64,000 nt of DNA from assembly GCA_035578905.1 (NCBI GenBank), contig JAQJVL010000102.1:1707501-1771500 (forward strand). Reading direction: 5' to 3'. The DNA is from Stictocephala bisonia (lineage: Eukaryota; Arthropoda; Insecta; Hemiptera; Membracidae). Positions 56,937 through 64,000 of this stretch are shown here, piece by piece (within the stretch, counting starts at the first letter, position 1; each line of letters opens with the position of its first letter). The notes beneath the pieces are model-generated. The model worked only from the letters and a program-made list of their open reading frames with translations. It made no database searches and was not told the origin of the DNA. The position numbers and the translations under genes are program-made.

Positions 56937-58250
56937 ATGGTTATTGAAACATTCGATATTGATGGTGTGGCAGTACCTCACCATGTCATAAAGATCACTG
57001 GGGATGGGGCTTGCCTTTTCTCCTCTTTATCTTATCTGGTCCACTGTACAGCTTCACTAACACTCCGAGTGCGCGCTGACATTGTGCGTCACGTGTCCAA
57101 CAACTGGCGTAGACTTAAGCCTTACACCTTGACCATAAATAAAGTCCCTTACAGAACTAAACGTCAGTACATCGCCGACATGTCACAGCCTTACTTCTAT
57201 GGAACCTTTTGTGAGCTCATGGTTGCAGCAGAGGTCTTTCCTTATAAGTTCGAGCTCTTTCGTGACAGAAAACTCTTAGCCTGTTATGGGGATGAGGTTC
57301 AGGAAATAAAAAGACTTAAGTTCTCTGGTGATGACATGGCAGGGCACTTTGACGTTCTTATACCTTGCGAACAACCTTATGTACCAAATTATTTTCAAAA
57401 CAGTCTACATACCTCAAAATCTTATGCCTCAACATTAAAATCCCAACCTGGTTTTTCTGAATCTATGCCCACCGACCCTATTACATCCAAACCTGGCCCA
57501 TCTTCCCTTTGTGTCTATGAACCTGTTGCAGTCCAACCAGGCTCTTCTCAGCCCATCCTATCAAACCTTGAAACTCCCTTAGACATGAGTTCGGACGAAT
57601 CAATCGTAACAGTGATCACACCTCAAAAATCTAGAGATAGAAAACGAAGGAAAAGATTCACTGATTCCATCCGAAAAAAGCAGGTTAGGGAGTCTGTTGC
57701 TAAAAATACGGAGAGCCACCCTGAAATGCATAGAAAGGCTGTTAAAAAATATGCCGAGAGCCACCCTGAAGTGTACAGGGGGGCTGTTCAAAAATATGCC
57801 GAGAGCCACCCAGAAGTAAACAGAAGGGCTGTTCAAAAATATGCCGAGAGCCACCCAGAAGTAAACAGAAGGGCTGTTAAAAAATATACCGAGAACAACC
57901 CCGAGATTAACAGAAAGTCTGTAAAGAAGTACTCAAAAAACCATCCTGAAGTTAATCGTGAGGCTACGTCAAAGTACAACGAGAGGCGTGCACAAATAAA
58001 GTTACTGCCATGGACAATCAAGAAACTCTCAGGTTTCAAGTATGACCCAAACATTGAATATTCTACAGATAAAATAGTTCAACTTGGACCTCGAGAAAAG
58101 TGCAATGTAAGGGGTCGGGATATTTTTGAAAGGGAAGCAGTTGAACTTTTCCATTACTGCAACACATTCCGGGGCTTTCGTCTTTCCATTTTAAAGCGTG
58201 GCAGAAATTGCACTTTTCTCGAGGTCCAAGTTGAACTATTTTATCTGTAG
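56937..58250 (+). CDS. OTU cysteine protease-like protein of a Helitron, left arm copy
   Basis: A 437-codon frame. An OTU-type deubiquitinase-like domain spans about residues 10-145. The Asp-Gly-Ala-Cys box (GDGACLFSSLSYL) supplies Cys26, and GHFDVLIP supplies the catalytic His137. A low-complexity Ser/Pro-rich linker follows. A basic block (RDRKRRKRF) at about 230 precedes seven copies of a 14-residue repeat (KKYAESHPEVNRRA) at about 250-350. The first ~394 residues match the right-arm copy. After EKCN at 58106 the frame runs through the antisense of the Helitron Cys-rich segment and then the antisense of the right-arm gene. Its last ~45 residues are therefore meaningless. OTU domains are known as N-terminal parts of some Helitron replicases. 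What the protease acts on is unknown. Confidence 0.7.
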   Translation: MVIETFDIDGVAVPHHVIKITGDGACLFSSLSYLVHCTASLTLRVRADIVRHVSNNWRRLKPYTLTINKVPYRTKRQYIADMSQPYFYGTFCELMVAAEVFPYKFELFRDRKLLACYGDEVQEIKRLKFSGDDMAGHFDVLIPCEQPYVPNYFQNSLHTSKSYASTLKSQPGFSESMPTDPITSKPGPSSLCVYEPVAVQPGSSQPILSNLETPLDMSSDESIVTVITPQKSRDRKRRKRFTDSIRKKQVRESVAKNTESHPEMHRKAVKKYAESHPEVYRGAVQKYAESHPEVNRRAVQKYAESHPEVNRRAVKKYTENNPEINRKSVKKYSKNHPEVNREATSKYNERRAQIKLLPWTIKKLSGFKYDPNIEYSTDKIVQLGPREKCNVRGRDIFEREAVELFHYCNTFRGFRLSILKRGRNCTFLEVQVELFYL

Positions 58251-59376
58251 AATATTCAATGTTTGGGTCATACTTGAAACCTGAGAGTTTCTTGATTGTC
58301 CATGGCAGTAACTTTATTTGTGCACGCCTCTCGTTGTACTTTGACGTAGCCTCACGATTAACTTCAGGATGGTTTTTTGAGTACTTCTTTACAGACTTTC
58401 TGTTAATCTCGGGGTTGTTCTCGGTATATTTTTTAACAGCCCTTCTGTTTACTTCTGGGTGGCTCTCGGCATATTTTTGAACAGCCCTTCTGTTTACTTC
58501 TGGGTGGCTCTCGGCATATTTTTGAACAGCCCCCCTGTACACTTCAGGGTGGCTCTCGGCATATTTTTTAACAGCCTTTCTATGCATTTCAGGGTGGCTC
58601 TCCGTATTTTTAGCAACAGACTCCCTAACCTGCTTTTTTCGGATGGAATCAGTGAATCTTTTCCTTCGTTTTCTATCTCTAGATTTTTGAGGTGTGATCA
58701 CTGTTACGATTGATTCGTCCGAACTCATGTCTAAGGGAGTTTCAAGGTTTGATAGGATGGGCTGAGAAGAGCCTGGTTGGACTGCAACAGGTTCATAGAC
58801 ACAAAGGGAAGATGGGCCAGGTTTGGATGTAATAGGGTCGGTGGGCATAGATTCAGAAAAACCAGGTTGGGATTTTAATGTTGAGGCATAAGATTTTGAG
58901 GTATGTAGACTGTTTTGAAAATAATTTGGTACATAAGGTTGTTCGCAAGGTATAAGAACGTCAAAGTGCCCTGCCATGTCATCACCAGAGAACTTAAGTC
59001 TTTTTATTTCCTGAACCTCATCCCCATAACAGGCTAAGAGTTTTCTGTCACGAAAGAGCTCGAACTTATAAGGAAAGACCTCTGCTGCAACCATGAGCTC
59101 ACAAAAGGTTCCATAGAAGTAAGGCTGTGACATGTCGGCGATGTACTGACGTTTAGTTCTGTAAGGGACTTTATTTATGGTCAAGGTGTAAGGCTTAAGT
59201 CTACGCCAGTTGTTGGACACGTGACGCACAATGTCAGCGCGCACTCGGAGTGTTAGTGAAGCTGTACAGTGGACCAGATAAGATAAAGAGGAGAAAAGGC
59301 AAGCCCCGTCCCCAGTGATCTTTATGACATGGTGAGGTACTGCCACACCATCAATATCGAATGTTTCAATAACCAT
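58063..59376 (-). CDS. OTU protease-like start of a Helitron replicase, right arm copy
   Basis: The minus-strand mirror of the left-arm gene, with the same OTU domain (Cys26, His137), linker, basic block and 14-residue repeats. Here the frame continues correctly into the unique centre, reading CNFCHALKWKDE, then PGMCCSNGKV and LPFQKYPDPL. That Cys-rich pattern, C..C.A.KW..E..G.CC..GKV, is typical of the segment just before the Rep domain in Helitron proteins. The frame then enters the inverted arm and ends, so the Rep nuclease and helicase are missing. The OTU part looks under coding constraint or very young, since it has no stop in either arm. Of the two, this frame best represents the ancestral protein. 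Confidence 0.75.
   Translation of the reverse strand: MVIETFDIDGVAVPHHVIKITGDGACLFSSLSYLVHCTASLTLRVRADIVRHVSNNWRRLKPYTLTINKVPYRTKRQYIADMSQPYFYGTFCELMVAAEVFPYKFELFRDRKLLACYGDEVQEIKRLKFSGDDMAGHFDVLIPCEQPYVPNYFQNSLHTSKSYASTLKSQPGFSESMPTDPITSKPGPSSLCVYEPVAVQPGSSQPILSNLETPLDMSSDESIVTVITPQKSRDRKRRKRFTDSIRKKQVRESVAKNTESHPEMHRKAVKKYAESHPEVYRGAVQKYAESHPEVNRRAVQKYAESHPEVNRRAVKKYTENNPEINRKSVKKYSKNHPEVNREATSKYNERRAQIKLLPWTIKKLSGFKYDPNIEYSTDKIVQLGPREKCNFCHALKWKDESPGMCCSNGKVQLLPFQKYPDPLHCTFLEVQVELFYL
58107..58206 (-). other. Unique 100-bp centre of the palindrome
   Basis: This is the only part of 55830-60484 without an inverted partner. On the minus strand it encodes the Helitron Cys-rich motif, which marks the point where a longer Helitron ORF was cut and folded back. 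At both sides GAAAAGTGCAAT faces ATTGCACTTTTC. Confidence 0.8.
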
Positions 59377-60484
59377 TGTCGTGCAACTGTTCAGAAAAAT
59401 TATTAAGATGAATAAAGAAAAATTTAGCTTTGTATTTTAGAAGAAGAAGATGAAGTGAAAAGGTTCAAACCCAAGCAGATGATCTAGAATTGAAGCAAGC
59501 AGTAAGTAAAAGAAGCAAATAGTTAACAGAATAAAATACCAATATAAACTCATGTAGTAAGGGAACACCCTACCCAAAGTGGAGTGGCCGGAGTTGTAAC
59601 TACAGAGTTATGTCAACTGTATCAAGTTTGAACCAGGAGAACTATTAAGAATGTCAGAGTTATGACATGAAAAAAGGTAAAAAATGATGGTATGAAAGGA
59701 TGTGAGGCAATCGAATACTATGGTAGCAAATAGTAGGGCAAAAGAAAATATTTAAGAAAAAGTAGGTAGTATTCTGAAGCAATAAGCAATGGACAGAACT
59801 GAACAAACAGCAAAGCAGTGTTCAGGTCAAAAGCGTGTACTGGACTGATATGAGCCGAGCCGTACTGCGGTGCGGTGCTGGTGAGGTGCGGGGAGTGGGA
59901 GGGAGGGCAGAGGTCAACTGATAAGAACCGGCCTTCTACAGCCAAGACTGCTATCGCTAATTTACAATCAGCCGAAGAATCATAGTATCAAGTTTATTTG
60001 TGATCTGTTGTCTAGGTTTAGAAAATATACAACAATCGTCAAGTATCGAGTTTTTTGCTGTTTGGTTTGAAACGTGATTGAAAATTTTTTTTATAAGCAC
60101 TTATGCAAAGTATAAAGAGTTATAGTGCCGAGCAGAACCAAACTTGTTGTAAAATTTTTATTACAGTTCATTTAAGACCTAAAAGAAAGCTTAGCACCAA
60201 TTTTAGTTGCGATCTGCTTTGTAAGTTCAGAAAAAACGTCCCAGAATACACCTTAGACCTAAAAGGAAGTTTAGCACCAAATTTTCTTTTAATCTAATGT
60301 TTAAGTTCAGAAAATTCGAAAATTAAACGTCGCGTTTTACGCGGTTTGGTCGAGAACCCGATTTAATTTTTTGAAACAGTTTCTCAGAGAGCACCTACAA
60401 CTCTAGAGAAAGCTACATACCAATTTGCATTCGAATCCGTTCCTTAATCATAATCCGTAGCGAAGCACGGGTACTTTCTGCTAG

Positions 60485-61100
60485 TTCTTTATAGTGCTGA
60501 AATGACCCGAACTTTGTGAAAACTTTTTTCTAGAGTTTATCTAAGACCTAAAAGGAAGCTTGGTACCAAGTTTTGTTGCAATGTGATTTGCAGGTTCACA
60601 AAAAATACATAAATTTAAAAGTCGCGTTTTTCACGGTTTGGTCGCGAACCTGATTGAATTTTTTTGAAACCGTTTCTTAGCGAGCACCTACTACCCTAGA
60701 GGAAGCTACGTACCAAGTTTCATACGAATCCGTTCGGTGGTTTTTGAGATTTCGTGTTTAGTCAGTCAGTGAATGAGTGAGTTCTTTATAGTGCTGAAAT
60801 GACCCGAACTTTGTGAAAACTTTTTTCTAGAGTTCATCTAAGACCTAAAAGGAAGCTTGGTACCAAGTTTTGTTGCAATGTGATTTGTAGGTTCACAAAA
60901 AATACATAAATTTAAAAGTCGCGTTTTTCGCGGTTTGGTCGCGAATCTGATTGAATTTTTTGAAACCGTTTCTTAGCGAGTACCTACTACCTTAGAGGAA
61001 GCTACGTACCAAGTTTCATATGAATCCGTTCGGTGGTTTTTGAGATTTCGTGTTTAGTCAGTCAGTGAGTGTGTGAGTGGTATTTGGCTTATATATGTAT
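60485..61100. repeat. Two tandem 297-bp units related to the palindrome's outer region
   Basis: Units start TTCTTTATAGTGCTGAAATG at 60485 and 60782 and run through AGACCTAAAAGGAAGCTTGG, TCGCGTTTTT.GCGGTTTGGT, ATCCGTTCGGTGGTTTTTGA and GTCAGTCAGTGA. A more diverged version of the same unit forms 60103-60480 inside the right arm and its mirror in the left arm. The second unit ends near TATATATGTATAGA, the reverse of a Helitron-like TCTATACATATATA start. Confidence 0.82.
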
Positions 61101-61210
61101 AGATTATACTCATTATCTATGAGTTTAATCTTCAGCTGTCGAACCAAAACAAATGAAATGAATACGTTTGGAATAGGTTCAGTAATACTATTGGATTTTT
61201 ATGCTAATGA
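61101..61210 (+). repeat. Dispersed repeat related to 55330-55500 and 7217-7500
   Basis: It shares TTTAATCTT.AGCTG, AAAACAAATGAA.TGAA and ACGTTT.GAATAG with 55345-55400, and the same order inverted at 7420-7500. Confidence 0.6.
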
Positions 61211-63229
61211 ACCAAGGATATCCCGACAAAGATGTCAGATACTCAAGATTTAAGCAAAAATAACTAGTTTGAAATCGTACTTACCATAGATACACAGAAT
61301 TTACCAACAAACTGTTGTAGATAAGGCTAATATAATGAATTACTTTCTTGTTATAAATGTATCAATACCTCAATAAGATTATAGAAAATTCTGAGTATTT
61401 GTTCAAGATTTCCATTGAATAAATACTTAAATAGAATTCCATTTAAGTGTATTGTTGTCTCCAATTAGGAAGATAATCCACGACGAATCACACCGCAGAG
61501 ACTTAATCCACCCAATCTGAAGATATTTCACCACTAATACATTCAGTATTATCGCCTGACTGTACTGGTTAGTGCACAACAAGACACAGTGTACAACATT
61601 TCATGGTTATATTATTTTTACCATCGTTCCCCAACCACTGAACGCTTTTGTTCACCTTACGTCATGTTATATGATTTATAATCAACCTTTATTCAAATAA
61701 ATGCATGCAATCTTTCAATAGCCCGGATTCGAATGATTCTGTATAAAATTGTTTCGTATAGCACCGAACGAAGACAATATAACAACAGTTTTCTGTTCCA
61801 AAAGATTTCTATTTCGTTCTTTAAGGATATTTATCTGACTTCGATTTGAATACCAAAGTAAATCTAATAATATTCAATGATAATAGAGTAATTCGTAGTT
61901 AAATTGATAAAAAATGAAATAACGCTGAATCATTTAAATATTTAGTTAGTTATTAAATAATTTAATCTGTATAGGCATTTTTACAAAAGTAAACCTGGTA
62001 AATATATAGAAATGTGAAAGAGGGGCGTTTGTTTAAGTGAATAATGTTAGTATAGTAATATATATTTAATTTTCGTTGTTTAGAAAGTAACAGTTAAAGA
62101 CGGATTAATAAAATGATTAACTTTAAATAAATGATTATAAAAACAAATACTGTGATTAAATGATTTAGAATTTAGACTGATTATTAATGAGGTCAAAGAA
62201 AATGTTTCAGAGGGCAGGGAATTTCCACCTTCCTCAGATGATAAATAACTTAAACCAGTTATTAAAATATCAGTATAATATCTTTAAATTAACAAGGATA
62301 AATATAGTAACTGATTAAAGATTTGTTAAGTTTATTTCATATTCATCATCTAATGATGGAGGTATTTTATATCTCCTGAAACACAAATCAATTGGGAATT
62401 TTCAATAAACATAACCTATTATTACTATTATATATTACATTTTCACTATATATATAAAGCTTTGAGAGCCAGCTAACGATATAAAAAAAGTGAAAAACAG
62501 ACCTATAAACAATGTCTAAATAAAATAAAATCTACAGTACAAACTACTTGTGTCTTTGTGTTTAAATATTGATCCTCCTCACAGAGCTAAATCCAGGTTT
62601 CTCCGACTGAATGAAGACCAGCTAATCCTCCCTGAAAAGAACACAAAGGGTGCTCACTAACAATGTGATCCATAGTTTAAACTTCGACTCCGAAATCACA
62701 TAACTGATAATTTGTCATTCCCCACTTTTATTTCCAGTAGTTGAAACTTAAATGTTAGTATATTTAGCACCTACTACCTGAAGGAACAACATTTATTCAC
62801 CAGACATAAACATCTATATAATCTAAAACGTAAAGCTGCTCGAAAATATACGAACTCCTTTCATTAGGTTAAGGTCTTAAAATTACAAATAAATTAAACA
62901 TCAATAAATAGTAAAAATTAAAAATTAAATTAAACGCTCAGTTCAAAATAAGATGAGACCGGCTTTATTTTAAATAATGTAGTGCTAACATAACAGCCAG
63001 CACTACTGGACGATTGAAGGGGGTAATTTCAGATCTCAGTCCTCTATGTGATGGGAAGTCTACAGTGCCCGTGTTAGGCAGGGCTCGTATGTTTTACAAA
63101 GGTGGGAACTGAATACAAGGCCCGTTTATTTAATACTACCATTAGAATATTAGATAACCGATTAATATGGAATTCTTTATTAATAAAAGATAATCCATTT
63201 TACGCATAGCTAAAATATCTGGTAAACAT
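61211..63229. other. AT-rich stretch, nothing recognised
   Basis: No coding similarity, RNA gene or tandem repeat recognised. Confidence 0.5.
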
Positions 63230-64000
63230 GTAGTATTTAAACAATTCTTGACGGTATGTACTTTTTGTGAATATATCCATTAATGATCTAAATTAATTAG
63301 ATACACATCTTTATACAAATATTATATTTCAACTCCTATTCTGTAGCCATTTTGAAAGCTCTGTTGAACAGTCCTTGGAAAATTCCTTGCTTAACATAAT
63401 GTGGGGTGTTTGAATAAAAATTTATATACTGTCCAGTAAGTGTATTTATATACTGTCCAGTAAGTGTATTTATATACTGTCCAGTAAGTGTATTTATATA
63501 CTGTCCAGTAAGTGTATTTATATACTGTCCAGTAAGTGTATTTATATACTGTCCAGTAAGTGTATTTATATACTGTCCAGTAAGTGTATTTATATACTGT
63601 CCAGTAAGTGTATTTATATACTGTCCAGTAAGTGTATTTATATACTGTCCAGTAAGTGTATTTATATACTGTCCAGTAAGTGTATTTATATACTGTCCAG
63701 TAAGTGTATTTATATACTGTCCAGTAAGTGTATTTATATACTGTCCAGTAAGTGTATTTATATACTGTCCAGTAAGTGTATTTATATACTGTCCAGTAAG
63801 TGTATTTTTTGTAGACTGCTGTTTTACTTCTTTATCAGTTTTTTCAACTAAAACATCTAAAAAGTTTGTTTTCATCTTCATATTCTACTGTGAATTTTAT
63901 TGTTGGTCTAATGAATTAAATGCTGAAAAATTAAAAATAATTAAAAGAACCTTGTTAATAATAGTTGTCAATAAATAAGTACTGAAACGAGTGAGTTATG
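63230..64000 (-). pseudogene. Penelope-like reverse transcriptase relic with an internal in-frame minisatellite
   Basis: On the minus strand the text follows the end of a Penelope-type reverse transcriptase. PTIKFTVEYEDENKL at about 63870-63915 is followed by a frame change, then NFLDVLVEKTDKE at about 63830-63870. The frame 63881-63336 stays open through 16 copies of an eight-residue repeat. It then reads NFYSNTPHYVKQGIFQGLF and NRAFKMATE, as in Penelope proteins after the KPT.T..Y motif. Past a stop, IINGYIHKK near 63275 fits the NGYP region. The element runs off the right edge, so its reverse-transcriptase palm lies outside. It belongs to a family different from the three copies at 9134-15211. 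Confidence 0.7.
63423..63806 (-). repeat. 24-bp minisatellite, 16 perfect units, in frame
   Basis: Sixteen units of 24 bp (plus strand TATATACTGTCCAGTAAGTG plus TATT) without a single difference between them. On the minus strand each encodes NTLTGQYI and keeps the Penelope frame open. Perfect identity over 384 bp implies a very young expansion or assembly collapse or expansion at this site. Confidence 0.97.

Larger units (their letters stand above)
55830..60484. mobile_element. 4.65-kb palindromic Helitron-like element with two OTU genes
   Basis: The left arm (55830-58106) and right arm (58207-60484) are near-identical reverse complements of about 2.28 kb, differing at scattered bases. A 100-bp single-copy centre lies between them. 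Both outer ends are the same motif: CTAG, a short gap, then a CCGT..ACGG hairpin around GAAGC. This is the form of a Helitron 3' terminus, and the inverted similarity stops at that CTAG on both sides. Each arm carries an OTU-domain gene reading inward, and the centre encodes a Helitron-specific Cys-rich motif on the minus strand. Confidence 0.7.

Noticed and set aside
58259..58713. Small frames opposite the OTU repeats (also 57600-58054)
   Set aside because: They are reverse readings of the 14-residue repeat region of the OTU genes.
55830..60484. Treating the palindrome as certain assembly error
   Set aside because: The symmetry ends at a Helitron-like terminus on both sides and the arms differ at scattered bases. 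Error remains possible but is not assumed.

Overview
The window looks like repeat-rich, AT-rich nuclear DNA from an animal, most likely an arthropod and probably an insect. The basis is the absence of dense coding or operons, the set of transposable elements (Penelope-like, CR1-like with a PHD/esterase ORF1, Ty3/Gypsy primed by a tRNA-Lys, BEL/Pao, Helitron with an OTU gene, IS630/mariner-type transposase), and many mini- and satellite arrays. No host gene could be identified with confidence. Nearly all recognisable protein sequence belongs to mobile elements, and all of it is broken by stops, frameshifts or truncation except the OTU reading frames.

Layout. 1-9133: a minisatellite, a short Penelope relic (977-1110), an 82-bp satellite, a ~57-bp satellite, an AT microsatellite, an isolated near-perfect hairpin (6456-6509) and a Helitron-like fragment. 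9134-15211: three Penelope-like copies, two on the minus strand in tandem and one on the plus strand facing them. Each carries a hammerhead-like motif in its terminal repeat. 15930-16390: a decayed DDE transposase. 16785-18478: a 37-bp satellite with 148/296-bp higher-order structure. 19632-25456: a 64-bp minisatellite split by a minus-strand LINE relic and a 4.4-kb plus-strand CR1-like LINE. 25604-26416: a non-autonomous TIR element with a perfect 8-bp target duplication. 26718-32895: a complete-length Ty3/Gypsy element (minus strand) with two ~611-bp LTRs, a 4-bp target duplication, primer site and polypurine tract, but broken gag and pol.

33131-41270: a 99-bp satellite, a 79-bp duplication, a 79-bp satellite and small repeats. 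42898-44354: a long inverted-repeat (fold-back) element. 44700-47105: relics of two LINE families. 47445-54917: 21-bp, 17-bp, 36-bp and 88-bp arrays, a BEL/Pao integrase relic and a diverged duplication. 55076-61210: Helitron-related DNA centred on a 4.65-kb palindrome whose arms each carry an OTU-protease gene. 63230-64000: a Penelope-like relic whose reading frame contains 16 perfect copies of a 24-bp unit.

The genes do not form a host pathway. They fall into separate transposition modules: reverse transcriptase plus GIY-YIG nuclease (Penelope); reverse transcriptase plus APE-type nuclease (LINEs); gag, protease, reverse transcriptase, RNase H and integrase (Gypsy); and OTU plus Rep/helicase remnants (Helitron). 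The two most unusual structures are the Helitron palindrome and the in-frame minisatellite born inside a Penelope reverse-transcriptase gene.
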